Assembly: GCF_000217795.1 (NCBI RefSeq)
Contig: NC_015681.1
Span: forward strand, 372,001 to 436,000
From: Thermodesulfatator indicus DSM 15286
GTDB lineage: Bacteria > Desulfobacterota > Thermodesulfobacteria > Thermodesulfobacteriales > Thermodesulfatatoraceae
DNA length: 64,000 bases
Direction of reading: 5' to 3'
The translations under genes were made by a program, and so were the position numbers. The notes beneath the pieces were generated by a model. That model made no database searches and was not told the DNA's origin. It saw nothing but the letters and a program-made list of their open reading frames with translations. This document shows, one piece after another, positions 8,023 through 17,480 of this stretch. The number at the start of each line of letters is the position of its first letter. Positions within the stretch are counted from its first letter, which is position 1.

Positions 8023-9183
8023 GAGACCTTTGCAAAATTTGTTGAATAGTAATATTTCTCATGATAAATCTACTTAAAAACTAAAGGAGCTTCATTTATG
8101 TTCAGAGAAAATAATACAAATCTAACTATAGGCGAACATCTTATCTATCAAAACTTACCTGATGACATCTTGGCTCGTATCAATAAACTCATCAATTGGG
8201 ATCCTTTTCAACAAATCCTCGTTTCTCTTCATCCTTCTAAAGTTGGACGCAAGGCTTATAACCCCGTCCAGATGCTAAAAATCCTCATCATTCAACAAAT
8301 CTACGGCCACTCTGACCCGGAAATGGAACTTATGCTCAAAGGCAACCTCTTCTACCGTCGCTTCCTTGGCCTCTCTGCTATTGACCCCGTTCCTGACTAC
8401 TCTACTATATCTCGCTTCCGTTCTGATCTCAAATCCTTGAACCTTTATCGTAGGTGCTTTGAAGAACTTAAACGGCAGCTCGCTCAAAAGGGTTTTGAAC
8501 TTCGCTCTGGCAAAATCATTGATGCTCGTCTGGTTAAAGCGGCTAGACGTCCTGGCAAGGATGATGATGCCTCTTTTATCAAAAAAGGCAAAAAGACTGT
8601 CTACGGCTACAAAGACCATATTGCTATTGACGTTAAAAATGAGTTTGTTTCAGAGTTCGTTTGCACACCAGCTAACGTGCACGATTCCCAAGTTCTTGAT
8701 GAATTACTTGAAGGAGAAGAGGCAAGTGTTTTTGCAGATAAAGCTTATGATAAGCAAGAGTTAAGGAGGAGGTGTCGTAAGAAGGGGATATTTTGTGGAG
8801 TTTTAGCAAAGGCCAGGAGGAATAGGCCCCTTTCGGCCAGACAGAAGAAGAGGAATCGAATTTTTTCTCGTATAAGGGCCAAGGTAGAGCGAGTATTTGG
8901 CATTTTTTCCTTACATCTTCAGAGGGAGAAGGCGAGATATGTGGGACTATTTGCCAACGAAATTCATTTATTTTTAACCTGTTTTACGTATAATCTTTTG
9001 AATTTAGCGTGGCAGATGAAGAGGAAGGAGGAAATAATAAGGAAAACATGATTAAAACCTGGAAAAATTAAGAAATTTTGAAGGAGAAGAGATAAGCAAA
9101 AGGGATAGAAATCAGAGATTTTTGCTTTAATGGCCAAAACGGAGAATAGAAAACAAAATTAAAATTATTTTTTCAAAGGTCTC
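8023..9183 (+). mobile_element. IS5-family insertion sequence, complete
   Basis: About 1.16 kb, bounded by imperfect inverted repeats. The left end starts GAGACCTTTGCAAAATTT, and the right end reads GAGACCTTTGAAAAAATA on the opposite strand. One transposase gene fills the centre. I find no convincing target duplication: the left flank is TTAACA and the right flank AAAGAA. It abuts a fragment of a solute-binding protein gene at 9184. The same terminal sequence recurs in a 114-bp element at 38357 and at one end of a repeat at 23144. Confidence 0.85.
8098..9051 (+). CDS. IS5-family transposase (DUF772 + DDE_Tnp_1)
   Basis: A 317-residue transposase with the IS5-group N-terminal helical domain (about 45-120, YNPVQMLKILIIQQIYG). 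The DDE catalytic triad appears as D142 (KIIDARLV), D214 (FADKAYD) and E264 (RAKVERVFG). The reading frame is uninterrupted, so the element may still be active. A ribosome site (AAAGGAG) sits before the ATG. The C-terminal 20 residues are highly basic. No accessory gene is present. Confidence 0.9.
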   Translation: MFRENNTNLTIGEHLIYQNLPDDILARINKLINWDPFQQILVSLHPSKVGRKAYNPVQMLKILIIQQIYGHSDPEMELMLKGNLFYRRFLGLSAIDPVPDYSTISRFRSDLKSLNLYRRCFEELKRQLAQKGFELRSGKIIDARLVKAARRPGKDDDASFIKKGKKTVYGYKDHIAIDVKNEFVSEFVCTPANVHDSQVLDELLEGEEASVFADKAYDKQELRRRCRKKGIFCGVLAKARRNRPLSARQKKRNRIFSRIRAKVERVFGIFSLHLQREKARYVGLFANEIHLFLTCFTYNLLNLAWQMKRKEEIIRKT

Positions 9184-9489
9184 AAAGAAATAAAAGTTAT
9201 AGATGATTACACCATTGATTTTATAACCGAAGAACCTTACGCTGCTTTTCCCGCTACCCTTCACTACTCAAAAGTTTCTATAGTTTCTCCCCATTCTAAG
9301 ATGGACAAAAACGGCGTTATCACCAAACCTATAGGCACAGGGCCTTTCATGTTGGTAAAATGGGATCCCGCCACTGAAACCCTCTATTTAAAAGGATTCA
9401 AAGATTACTGACAGGGGAAACCCAAACTTGACGAGCTTATCATAAAAGCCATTCCTGACCCAGCTTCAAGAGAAGTGGCTGTAGAATTT
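9181..9489 (+). pseudogene. Remnant of a family-5 extracellular solute-binding protein gene (peptide/nickel ABC transporter)
   Basis: Read forward from 9181 the frame encodes about 100 residues that match the middle of SBP_bac_5 proteins: VIDDYTIDFITEEPYAAFP, then IGTGPFMLVKWDP, then GKPKLDELIIKAIPDPASR. The expected Trp of the family motif DYW-GKPKLDE is a TGA stop (9409-9411). There is no start codon: the upstream part is missing at the IS boundary. The frame loses similarity after about 9489, so the gene is truncated at both ends. It is dead and points to deletion or rearrangement around the IS. Confidence 0.8.
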
Positions 9490-9490
9490 T

Positions 9491-9551
9491 TTTGCCTGTC
9501 CCTACTATCGACATATTTTCGCCTGGGCTTAAAATTTTGCCTGTCCCTACT
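9491..9551. repeat. Short direct repeat, period 45 bp
   Basis: The 16-mer TTTGCCTGTCCCTACT occurs at 9491-9506 and again at 9536-9551, with further T bases upstream of each copy. It lies at the broken 3' end of the pseudogene and just before nrdJ. Two copies only. Its origin is unclear: a duplication scar or a regulatory pair for nrdJ. Confidence 0.6.
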
Positions 9552-9613
9552 TTCCTCTGGCCATTTCTTTTAATTCTCGTTAAAACTAAGAAAAAAGCAG
9601 GAGAAAAGAGGAA

Positions 9614-12600
9614 ATGGTGCTTCCTCAAACCAGGCTTAGTTTAACTGAAAACGCCCTCATCGTTCTTGCCAGGCGCTATCTTAAGCGAGATGAAGAAGGA
9701 AACCCTGTGGAAACACCTGAAGAGATGTTCCGCCGGGTAGCTCGCACCGTGGCTTCCGCCGACTTGATTTACAACCCCAAAGCCGACTTAAAAGAAACCG
9801 AAGAAAAATTCTATAATCTTATGACAAGCCTTTATTTCTTGCCCAACTCTCCTACCCTGATGAACGCTGGCCGTGAGCTTGGCCAGCTTTCGGCCTGTTT
9901 TGTCCTGCCCATAGAGGACTCACTGGTCTCTATTTTTGAAACCTTGAAATATACCGCTCTTATTCACCAGTCAGGAGGCGGCACCGGTTTTTCCTTTTCC
10001 CGCCTGCGTCCTAAGGGAGACATTGTGCGGTCCACCCACGGGGTCTCAAGCGGGCCTGTTTCTTTCATGCTGGTGTATGACGCCGCGACTGAGGCCATAA
10101 AGCAGGGTGGCACTCGCCGCGGGGCCAACATGGGCATTTTGCGCATTGACCATCCGGACATAGAAGAATTTATCACCGTTAAGCACGATCTTACCAAACT
10201 CACTAATTTCAACATCTCGGTGGCCGTAACCAACGCCTTCATGAAGGCCCTCAAAAACAAAGAATCCTTCCCCCTTATAAATCCACGAAATGGCGAAGTG
10301 GTCCGCCAGGTTTCAGCCGAAGAACTCTTTGACCTGCTGGTGGAAAACGCCTGGTTAAGAGGAGACCCGGGAGTCATTTTCATTGATACCATAAACGCTA
10401 AAAACCCTACCCCTCACCTGGGAGAAATTGAAGCCACCAATCCTTGTGTTACTGGTGACACCTGGGTTATGACCGATGAAGGCCCGCGCCAGGTGAAAAA
10501 TTTAGTTAACTATCCATTCAAAGCCAGAGTAAACGGAAAAGACTATCCGGCCCCCCAAGGATTTTTCTCAACCGGGCGGAAACCAGTCTTAAAAATCGTT
10601 ACCGAAGAAGGTTTTGAATTAAAGGTAACTGCCAATCATTTGCTATTAAAAGCGGCTTCTTTTACCAGAAATTCTCTTGAAACTGAATGGGTAGAGGCCC
10701 AGAAACTCAAACCAGGCGAATTTCTCTTAGTTAATGCCCATTTCACAGAAAATAGCTGGTCAGGAGAAGGTACTTATGAAGAAGGCTATTTAATAGGCTT
10801 TCTTATAGGGGATGGCACTATAAAAGAAGACAGTGCTATATTGTCTGTTTGGAAAGAACCCGGTATAGAGGGCATTTTAGAAGAAATTTCTTTAGCTATA
10901 AAAACTCTTCCTCATCGCCAAGATTTTAAAGGTTTTTCCTTTTTACCAGAACGCAAAAAATATCGCTTAAAAAGCGCTTCTTTAAAAAAGCTGGCCAGCT
11001 CCCTAGGTTTAGAAATCGGTGGCAAAAATATAACCCCTTTAATAGAACAAAAATCCAGTAACTTTTATCGTGGTTTTTTAAAGGGATTATTTGACGCGGA
11101 TGGTTCAGTGCAGGGGACGCAAAGTAAAGGGGTAAGCATAAGACTCTCTCAATCTAACCTGGCTTTACTTAAAGCCGTACAGCGTATGCTCTTGCGGTTG
11201 GGCATTTTTTCAAAAATTCACACTAACCGACGCAAAGAAGATTACAGACTACTACCCAATGGTAAGGGAGGAAAAAATCTTTACTTAACAAAGGATTCTC
11301 ACGAGTTAATTATTAGCAAAGAAAACATCAAAGCTTTCGCTGAAAAAATAGGCTTTTCACACCAAAAAAAGGCGGCTCGTTTAAAAGAGTTGCTATCCAA
11401 ATACAAAAGAAGTCTCAACAAAGAACGATTTCTAACCAAAATAAAAGAAATAATCCCAGCTGGTTATGAAGAGGTCTATGACTGCCAAGTGCCCGGTATA
11501 AACGCCTTTGATGCCAATGGTTTTATCGCCCACAATTGCGGTGAGCAGCCGCTTCTTCCCTTTGAATCCTGTAACCTTGGCTCTATTAACCTTTCACGTT
11601 TTGTAAAAAATCAAAAAATTGACTGGAAGAGCCTCAAAGAGACAGTTCATCTAGCCGTGTATTTTCTGGACAACGTTATTGACGTAAACCGCTTTCCTAT
11701 TCCCCAAATAGAAGAGATGACTAAAAAAACCAGAAAAATCGGCCTGGGTGTCATGGGCTTTGCCGATATGCTGATTAAACTCGGTATCCCCTACAACTCA
11801 GAAAAAGCCGTAAAAATAGCCGAAGAAGTCATGGCTTTTATAGCCGAAGAGTCCGTCAAAAAAAGCGCTGAACTAGCCAGAGAACGTGGCAACTTTCCGG
11901 CTTACAAAGGAAGCATCTGGGATAGCTCGGAGACGCCTTTTATGCGCAACGCCACCACCACTACCATCGCCCCTACAGGTTCAATTTCCATTATCGCCGG
12001 CTGTTCGTCTGGTATTGAGCCTCTTTTTGCCGTAGCTTACACCCGCCGCGTGCTTGACGGCACCGACTTAAAAGAATTTCACCCCCTTTTCTTGAAGGCC
12101 CTAAAAGAACACGGATTTTCCGAAAAAAAAATAAGGAAAATACTTGATAAGGCCTTGAGCCTTGGTTCTATCCAAAAAATAGAAGAAATCCCTGAAGACC
12201 TACGAAGGTTATTTGTTACCGCCTTTGACATCACTCCAGAAGAACACTTAAAGATTCAGGCGGCTTTCCAACGCCACGTGCATAACGCCGTTTCAAAGAC
12301 CATAAACTTCCCGGAAAACGCCACGAAAGAAGACATTCGTAAAGTTTATCTCCTGGCTTATGAGTTAGGGCTAAAAGGTGTTACGGTGTATCGCTACGGG
12401 AGCCGCCCCAGGCAGGTGCTTGAGCTAAGGCGTGGCGAGGGCCTGGCGCCACGGCCAAGGCCTAAGGTAACCCGCGGTTTTACCCGCCGTATTCGCACCG
12501 GCTGTGGTAATCTTTACGTAACCGTTAACTGGGACGAAAAAGGCCTCTGCGAGGTTTTTGCCACCATGGGCAAAGCCGGTGGCTGTGCCTCCTGCCAGAT

Positions 12601-12889
12601 AGAGGCTGTAAGCCGTCTTATTTCCCTTGCCCTGCGCTCTGGCGTAGCTCCAGAGTCCATTATCAAACAGCTGGCTGGTATCCGTTGCCCTTCACCTACC
12701 TGGGAAGAAGGACGTCCTATTCTTTCCTGCCCGGACGCCATTGCTAAAGTGCTGGCGGAGGCTATAAACTTTGAGATTAAACCCGAAGAAGGAAAAAGTT
12801 TTGGCCCCTGCCCTGATTGCGGCAGCCCACTTGAGACAGAATCAGGCTGTCTCTTATGCCGTAGTTGCGGTTATTCCAAATGCGATTAA
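9614..12889 (+). CDS. nrdJ: Class II (adenosylcobalamin-dependent) ribonucleotide reductase, intein-containing precursor
   Basis: This enzyme reduces ribonucleotides to deoxyribonucleotides with a B12-generated thiyl radical and needs no oxygen. The 1091-residue precursor carries a 364-residue intein (278-641), so the mature protein is 727 residues. The exteins have the family motifs: [10 protein letters not shown] (about 77-86), [16 protein letters not shown], the catalytic loop [21 protein letters not shown] split by the intein, and [10 protein letters not shown]. The C-terminal zinc-ribbon-like tail (CPDCGSPLE...[13 protein letters not shown]) would supply redox cysteines. The ATG at 9614 follows a purine-rich GAGGAA. 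The stop overlaps convergent aroD by 4 bp. I see no clear NrdR box or cobalamin riboswitch upstream. Confidence 0.95.
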   Translation: MVLPQTRLSLTENALIVLARRYLKRDEEGNPVETPEEMFRRVARTVASADLIYNPKADLKETEEKFYNLMTSLYFLPNSPTLMNAGRELGQLSACFVLPIEDSLVSIFETLKYTALIHQSGGGTGFSFSRLRPKGDIVRSTHGVSSGPVSFMLVYDAATEAIKQGGTRRGANMGILRIDHPDIEEFITVKHDLTKLTNFNISVAVTNAFMKALKNKESFPLINPRNGEVVRQVSAEELFDLLVENAWLRGDPGVIFIDTINAKNPTPHLGEIEATNPCVTGDTWVMTDEGPRQVKNLVNYPFKARVNGKDYPAPQGFFSTGRKPVLKIVTEEGFELKVTANHLLLKAASFTRNSLETEWVEAQKLKPGEFLLVNAHFTENSWSGEGTYEEGYLIGFLIGDGTIKEDSAILSVWKEPGIEGILEEISLAIKTLPHRQDFKGFSFLPERKKYRLKSASLKKLASSLGLEIGGKNITPLIEQKSSNFYRGFLKGLFDADGSVQGTQSKGVSIRLSQSNLALLKAVQRMLLRLGIFSKIHTNRRKEDYRLLPNGKGGKNLYLTKDSHELIISKENIKAFAEKIGFSHQKKAARLKELLSKYKRSLNKERFLTKIKEIIPAGYEEVYDCQVPGINAFDANGFIAHNCGEQPLLPFESCNLGSINLSRFVKNQKIDWKSLKETVHLAVYFLDNVIDVNRFPIPQIEEMTKKTRKIGLGVMGFADMLIKLGIPYNSEKAVKIAEEVMAFIAEESVKKSAELARERGNFPAYKGSIWDSSETPFMRNATTTTIAPTGSISIIAGCSSGIEPLFAVAYTRRVLDGTDLKEFHPLFLKALKEHGFSEKKIRKILDKALSLGSIQKIEEIPEDLRRLFVTAFDITPEEHLKIQAAFQRHVHNAVSKTINFPENATKEDIRKVYLLAYELGLKGVTVYRYGSRPRQVLELRRGEGLAPRPRPKVTRGFTRRIRTGCGNLYVTVNWDEKGLCEVFATMGKAGGCASCQIEAVSRLISLALRSGVAPESIIKQLAGIRCPSPTWEEGRPILSCPDAIAKVLAEAINFEIKPEEGKSFGPCPDCGSPLETESGCLLCRSCGYSKCD
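10445..11536 (+). other. Intein with LAGLIDADG homing endonuclease inside NrdJ (364 aa)
   Basis: In-frame protein intron. It begins with Cys ([13 protein letters not shown], block A). Block B is KVTANHLLL with the TxxH motif. Two LAGLIDADG motifs, GFLIGDGTI (near residue 396) and GLFDADGSV (near 495), mark a full homing endonuclease. It ends GFIAHN followed by extein Cys. Both junction residues and the terminal His-Asn are intact, so it should splice. The +1 Cys is the catalytic cysteine of NPCGEQ, so the precursor is inactive until spliced. Base composition looks more AT-rich than the exteins, consistent with separate acquisition. Confidence 0.95.
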
Positions 12890-13560
12890 GTAGTTTTTAG
12901 CTTCTCAAAAATAGAGCGTAAGGTATCAGCGCGAAGCTGGCCAGGAGCTGCTTTTTCCCCTAAAGGAAGAGCCGCATAAGTCCACGGAGAACCGAGAAGA
13001 AGGCACACGACCCTTGAGAAACAGCCGGCCTCTCCCATGGCAAAAGCAATCAGGGGAAAAGATAGTTCCTTTCTAGCCCAGGAAATTAAAGATAAAGGAA
13101 TTAAGGCTTCTTCAGGCTCGCGGGCATAAGTAACTATTTTACCTAGGTCAGCACCGGCTTCCTTCATTTGCCTGGCAATTTCTTTTAATTCTTCCTGCGC
13201 AGGAGTGCCCTGAAAATTATGAAACGAAAGTAAAAGCTTGGTCTTCTGGCAGGCCCTTTTTAATTCACTGATGGCTTGCTCACCAGAAGCTAATTCCAAA
13301 TCTACGGCGAAGGCCTTTTTTTGAGCCGCCTGGTTAAGATAGTTTAGGCGCTCTTCTAAAGAGCTTTCTTTAAGACCGCCTTCTTCTCTGGCGCGATAGG
13401 TGAAAAGAAGAGATTTATTTGCCCTCTCCAAAAAAAGATCTATTTCAGGAGACTCAAGGGCATCTAAACGAATTTCTATTAAATCCGCCAAACTTTCCGC
13501 CCGGGCCAAAGCCTGTAAGGCTTCGCCCCGGGTCTTTTCTACCAGAGAAACACAAATCAT
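12886..13560 (-). CDS. aroD: 3-dehydroquinate dehydratase, type I
   Basis: Shikimate-pathway enzyme that dehydrates 3-dehydroquinate through a Schiff-base lysine. The 224-residue length is normal for type I. Visible signature elements are the N-terminal EIRLDAL, the catalytic His in LLSFHNF and the Schiff-base Lys in GKIVTYA. Its ATG overlaps the stop of the IMP cyclohydrolase gene upstream (ATGA), and its stop overlaps convergent nrdJ within a shared TTAA. It is the last gene of a reverse-strand run starting near 17390. Confidence 0.92.
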   Translation of the reverse strand: MICVSLVEKTRGEALQALARAESLADLIEIRLDALESPEIDLFLERANKSLLFTYRAREEGGLKESSLEERLNYLNQAAQKKAFAVDLELASGEQAISELKRACQKTKLLLSFHNFQGTPAQEELKEIARQMKEAGADLGKIVTYAREPEEALIPLSLISWARKELSFPLIAFAMGEAGCFSRVVCLLLGSPWTYAALPLGEKAAPGQLRADTLRSIFEKLKTT

Positions 13561-14165
13561 CAGGCTAAAGATGACGGATCTATAGTCTTTAAATAATTGG
13601 CTATGGCCGTGTCGTACTTGCTTGTGGTTTCAAAGACTTTGCGGGCCAGTTCAAACCTGGTTTTTAAGGTGGTTTCACCGTTGTTTTCGCGCATTTCTTT
13701 AAGAACCAGCTCGTAATCAGCTGGATCAACCACCACGGTAACATCGCGGAAGTTTTTGGCCGATGCCCTTAAAAGGGTGGGGCCGCCAATGTCTATGTTT
13801 TCAATGGCGTCTTCAAGGCTTGCCCCAGAGGCCACAGTCTTTTCAAAGGCGTAAAGATTTACCACTACTAGATCAATAGGCTTTATGCCCTGCTCTTCTA
13901 ACTGGCGCATGTGTTCCGGGTTAGAACGTATGGCCAGGATACCGCCGTGGATCTTGGGATGAAGGGTCTTTACCCGGCCGTCAAGCATTTCTGGAAAGCC
14001 GGTAACCTCAGAAACATCAACTACAGGAACGCCAGCCTCTCGTATGACCCTTGCCGTGCCTCCGGTGGAAATAATTTCTACGCCTAACTCATGTAAGGCC
14101 TTAGCAAATTCCGCTACTCCTGTTTTATCCGTAACACTAATAAGCGCTCTTTTTATAGGGGCCAT
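13560..14165 (-). CDS. IMP cyclohydrolase, stand-alone MGS-like domain (N-terminal half of PurH)
   Basis: Catalyses the last purine step, ring closure of FAICAR to IMP. Normal PurH is about 510-530 aa and bifunctional. This protein is only 201 aa and stops after the cyclohydrolase domain ([58 protein letters not shown]). It ends cleanly with a stop overlapping aroD, and no transformylase sequence follows, so it is a true split form and not a broken gene. The AICAR formyltransferase must be encoded elsewhere, either as a separate PurH C-terminal protein or as a PurP-type enzyme. Confidence 0.9.
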   Translation of the reverse strand: MAPIKRALISVTDKTGVAEFAKALHELGVEIISTGGTARVIREAGVPVVDVSEVTGFPEMLDGRVKTLHPKIHGGILAIRSNPEHMRQLEEQGIKPIDLVVVNLYAFEKTVASGASLEDAIENIDIGGPTLLRASAKNFRDVTVVVDPADYELVLKEMRENNGETTLKTRFELARKVFETTSKYDTAIANYLKTIDPSSLA

Positions 14166-14174
14166 AACTCCTCC

Positions 14175-15359
14175 TTACTTTAAACCTATTTCTTCGTCAG
14201 TAAGATAACAAGCCGGATCAGGGGCCCAGAGGTCGCCAGTGGCGGCTTCAGCTCGCACCCTGAAATTCCCAGCACAGCAATCAAGGAAACGACACTTGGC
14301 ACAGCGGCCTTTTACGTGCTTCCATTTTTCCTTAAGCTTGGCCATAAGAGGGTCACTGGTGTCCATCCAGATTTCGCTAAACGGGCGCTCGCGCACGTTA
14401 CCAAAAGAATAGTGGCGCCAGAACTGATCAGCATGGACTGAGCCATCCCAGGATACACAACCAATGCCCACTCCGGAATTGTTCCCCCCATTCATGCGCA
14501 AAAGTTCAAGAACCTCTTCGGCCCGAGGATTACCTTCGCGTTTCATGCGCAGATAAAGATAAGGGCCATCAGCGTGGTTATCCACGGTTAATACCTCTAC
14601 TTTCAGGCCTTTATCATGAAGTTCCTTAGTGCGGTCGATTATATAGTCTACCCAGTAGCGGGTTTCTTCGTGGTTTAAGTCTTCTTCCATGAGTTTGGTG
14701 CCCCGGCCGGCGTAAACCAGATGATAAAAACAGATGCGCGGAATCTTTCGCTCTTCAACCAGGTCAAACACTTTAGGGATTTCCTGGGCATTGAGGCGAT
14801 TAATAGTAAAACGAAGGCCAACTTTTATGCCTTCAGCCTGGCAGTTTTCCACGGCCTCCATGGCCTTGGCAAAGGCCCCTTTGACTCCCCGGAACTTATC
14901 ATGAACTTCTTCAAGCCCGTCAATGCTAATTCCCACATAAGATAAACCGAGTTTTTTAAGCTCGCGGGCCAGAGGTCTGTCTATCAAAATGCCGTTAGTG
15001 GAAATAACGGCCCGCATCCCAAGAGACACGGCCTTGTGAATCAAATCTAAAATGTCTTCCCGCATAAGGGGCTCACCGCCTGAAAAAAGCATGACCGGTG
15101 AGCCAAATTGAGCCAGGTCTTCAATCAAGGCCATGCCTTCTTTAGTGGTGAGTTCGTCAGGGTCAGCCTTGGCCGTAGCGTGGGCGTAACAATGGATACA
15201 ACGCAAGTTACAACGCTTAGTAACGTTCCAGACCACGACCGGCTTTTTATCTTTAGAGAACTGGAGTAAATGAGAAGGTAAATCTTTGGCCCGGCGGCCG
15301 TAGCGTAAAGGGTCAGAGGCTTCTACTGTTCCACAATAGAGTTTAGAAATTCCTATCAC
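14175..15359 (-). CDS. ahbC: 12,18-didecarboxysiroheme deacetylase AhbC (radical SAM)
   Basis: Converts 12,18-didecarboxysiroheme to iron-coproporphyrin III in the siroheme-dependent heme pathway of sulfate reducers and archaea. The N-terminus (MIGISKLYCGTVEASD) is characteristic of AhbC. The radical SAM cluster is CNLRCIHC (C50, C54, C57), followed by FSGGEPLMRED. A C-terminal cysteine-rich segment (GRCAKCRFLDCCAGN and a later DPACYL) is the expected auxiliary Fe-S site. At 394 aa it is of usual length. It fits the heavy demand for c-type heme shown by the cytochromes at 39-47 kb. Heme d1 NirJ is a close relative but less likely here. Confidence 0.9.
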   Translation of the reverse strand: MIGISKLYCGTVEASDPLRYGRRAKDLPSHLLQFSKDKKPVVVWNVTKRCNLRCIHCYAHATAKADPDELTTKEGMALIEDLAQFGSPVMLFSGGEPLMREDILDLIHKAVSLGMRAVISTNGILIDRPLARELKKLGLSYVGISIDGLEEVHDKFRGVKGAFAKAMEAVENCQAEGIKVGLRFTINRLNAQEIPKVFDLVEERKIPRICFYHLVYAGRGTKLMEEDLNHEETRYWVDYIIDRTKELHDKGLKVEVLTVDNHADGPYLYLRMKREGNPRAEEVLELLRMNGGNNSGVGIGCVSWDGSVHADQFWRHYSFGNVRERPFSEIWMDTSDPLMAKLKEKWKHVKGRCAKCRFLDCCAGNFRVRAEAATGDLWAPDPACYLTDEEIGLK

Positions 15360-15360
15360 T

Positions 15361-15726
15361 TTAGCTCTCCCGGTAAAATCTATTTAAAATTTCTTTAATT
15401 TTATCGTTAGTTAAAGGTCTGGTAAGATAGGCATCACAACCAGCGTCAGTAGCTTCTTCTTCCTGCCTTTCCCGACATTCACATACCACTATTACCGGTA
15501 TATTTTGAGTTTCAGGATCATTTTTGAGAAGAAGAACAGCTGAAAGACCATCTAAAACAGGAAGCTTCCTTTCAAGAATAATAAGATCCGGTTTTTCTTC
15601 GCGGGCTAAATCAAGTAGTTCCTGGCCATCAGAGGCCTTAATAACATTTAAATTTTCTTCGGCCAATATTTTTTCAAAATCAAGAGCAAGGGCTTCAGCC
15701 AAACCTAAAAGGACTTTTCTCTTCAT
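15361..15726 (-). CDS. Degenerate receiver-domain protein (pseudo-receiver)
   Basis: A 121-residue protein with the full alpha/beta receiver pattern (PDLIILERKLPVLDG, IPVIVVCECRE, GCDAYLTRPL) but without the phosphorylation chemistry. The acidic pair near residues 7-10 is missing (VLLGLAEAL), the phosphoacceptor Asp is E52, the switch Thr is Cys (C82) and the conserved Lys is R103. It probably works as a constitutive protein-interaction module. It overlaps the upstream ClpX-like gene by 4 bp and is followed directly by ahbC. A link to the ClpX-like ATPase, for example as an adaptor, is only suggested by this coupling. Confidence 0.85.
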   Translation of the reverse strand: MKRKVLLGLAEALALDFEKILAEENLNVIKASDGQELLDLAREEKPDLIILERKLPVLDGLSAVLLLKNDPETQNIPVIVVCECRERQEEEATDAGCDAYLTRPLTNDKIKEILNRFYRES

Positions 15727-17390
15727 GACTTTTTACCGGAATAGGTGTGCCTTATAAGGCTATTTAAATACAGATCAGGCTGTTCTATAGCTTCTTTGGG
15801 AATAGTAAACTGAACCTGCCCGGTACGCTCATTAACCAACCTTAAACCATACTCGAGAAGATTTAAAATCCTATCACAATAAGCGTAAACACCCTGATCC
15901 ATTTCTATAATGTGCCTAAGTATCAAATCAAGGGCTTCATCAGAAAAAGAAACCTTAAACCCCGTGCGCCGTTCAAAGCTACGTTCGTAGTTTTTGACCT
16001 GTCGCATCAAAATAAAAAGCTCCTCAAGGGCCTGATGAAGATCAAAATCATCGCGACGGTGAAGAGCGATAGCCAGCTCCATACGCTCAGGGGTAAGTTT
16101 TATACCCTTGCCGCGCCAGAGCTTTTTTTGCCGCTCCTCAATGAATTTTTTGATGCGCTTGGTTTCTTCTTCAAGAGCCCTTTTATATCTGGCTTCCCAT
16201 GACGGATCATGAGGGTTGGCCTCAAAGGTGGCCAACATTCCTTGAGGATCTTCAACCAGTTCTTTAGTAACTACAAAAAAGCGAGCCCTTAAGGAGGGAA
16301 GTCTCTTTTCAAAAGGAATTAGCGCCCTCTCAATAACCCGTACCAAAGCCCGGGCTCCGGTCTTTTCTTTTTCCGCCTGAATAGCCAGGAGTTTTAAGGC
16401 TTCGTCTTCAAAAACCAAATTTATGCCGTAAGCACGAAAATCCCTCTTTTTATTAACTATTACCGAGCTATTTGGATTACATAAGATTTCGTAAAGTTCA
16501 TCAACGGTAAGAGGATCAAAGACCGTGATTACCGGAAGCCTCCCTACAAATTCAGACTCAAATCCGTATTCAATAAGGTCTTCGGTCTTCACAAAACGCA
16601 AATAATTAACTTCGGCGTCTTGTTTAGAGGCAACTTCGGCCATAAACCCGAGGCCCTGTTTACGCAAGCGTTTTTTTATTATCTCTTCAAGGCCGCTAAA
16701 GGCGCCGGAGACTACAAAGAGCACGTAGCGGGTGTTAATAGTTCTACGTTTTTTCTGGCCGGTACGCCTATAATGCTCAATGGCCTCTAGCTGGCTAACC
16801 GGGTCATGAGGGACCCTTAAATCAACTTCTGTCTCCTCTAAGGGCTTAAGAAGGGCTCGTTGAACACCGGTGCGGGAAACATCAGGGCCTATTAGATTGC
16901 CAGAAGAGGCAATTTTGTCTATTTCGTCAAGGTAAACAATGCCAAACTGGGCCCGTTCAATATCACCATCAGCTTCGTGGACGAGATCCCTAATCAGGTC
17001 TTCCACATCGCCACCTACATAGCCGGTTTCACTAAATTTCGTGGCGTCTCCCTTTACAAAAGGAACTCCTAATTTTTGCGCCAGGAGTTTTACCATGTAA
17101 GTCTTCCCCACTCCGGTGGGGCCAATCATAATGACGTTATTTTTAACAAAACCAGCGTCTTGAAAGCGACCACCTCGTTCAAGCATATAACGCACCCTAC
17201 GGAAATGGGTACAAATCTTGGTGGCGAGAACGGCCTTGGCCTCACGCTGGCCAATAACGTATTCGTCGAGATAGATTTCAAGGTCTTCAGGGGTTAAGTC
17301 AAAATTAATCAAGGCCTGTTGGTGGGAGGAGCCTCCCCTTGAACGAGTCTGTTGGGTGCCAAATCTGGGAACTACCATTTTCTCTCCCAT
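15723..17390 (-). CDS. ClpX-like AAA+ ATPase with long C-terminal extension
   Basis: A 555-residue AAA+ unfoldase related to ClpX and HslU. The conserved ClpX start LDEYVIGQREAKAVLATKI (about 38-56) is followed by Walker A (GPTGVGKTY, about 94-102), the pore-loop region (FSETGYVGGDVEDL) and Walker B (GIVYLDEIDKIA). It lacks the N-terminal zinc finger of true ClpX and is about 130 residues longer, with an extra helical C-terminal part (about 380-555). It is therefore a paralogue and probably not the ClpP partner of the housekeeping protease. It is the first gene of a unit with the degenerate receiver and ahbC. Confidence 0.85.
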   Translation of the reverse strand: MGEKMVVPRFGTQQTRSRGGSSHQQALINFDLTPEDLEIYLDEYVIGQREAKAVLATKICTHFRRVRYMLERGGRFQDAGFVKNNVIMIGPTGVGKTYMVKLLAQKLGVPFVKGDATKFSETGYVGGDVEDLIRDLVHEADGDIERAQFGIVYLDEIDKIASSGNLIGPDVSRTGVQRALLKPLEETEVDLRVPHDPVSQLEAIEHYRRTGQKKRRTINTRYVLFVVSGAFSGLEEIIKKRLRKQGLGFMAEVASKQDAEVNYLRFVKTEDLIEYGFESEFVGRLPVITVFDPLTVDELYEILCNPNSSVIVNKKRDFRAYGINLVFEDEALKLLAIQAEKEKTGARALVRVIERALIPFEKRLPSLRARFFVVTKELVEDPQGMLATFEANPHDPSWEARYKRALEEETKRIKKFIEERQKKLWRGKGIKLTPERMELAIALHRRDDFDLHQALEELFILMRQVKNYERSFERRTGFKVSFSDEALDLILRHIIEMDQGVYAYCDRILNLLEYGLRLVNERTGQVQFTIPKEAIEQPDLYLNSLIRHTYSGKKS

Positions 17391-17480
17391 AATAAATTTT
17401 AATTACCCATAAATATTTTACGCCCAAATATTATTTGCATGATACTTTTTGCTAAGCCACTTGGCAAGAAAAGATTAAAC

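Noticed and set aside
8023-9183. Target-site duplication around the IS
   Set aside because: Flanks TTAACA and AAAGAA share no direct repeat. The right flank lies in a gene fragment whose other half is missing, so the original junction was probably lost.
9491-9551. Possible CRISPR remnant
   Set aside because: Only two 16-base copies, a 29-base spacer, no dyad typical of CRISPR repeats and no cas gene in the window.
9500-9613. Cobalamin riboswitch before nrdJ
   Set aside because: The leader is too short and lacks the conserved B12-box pattern.
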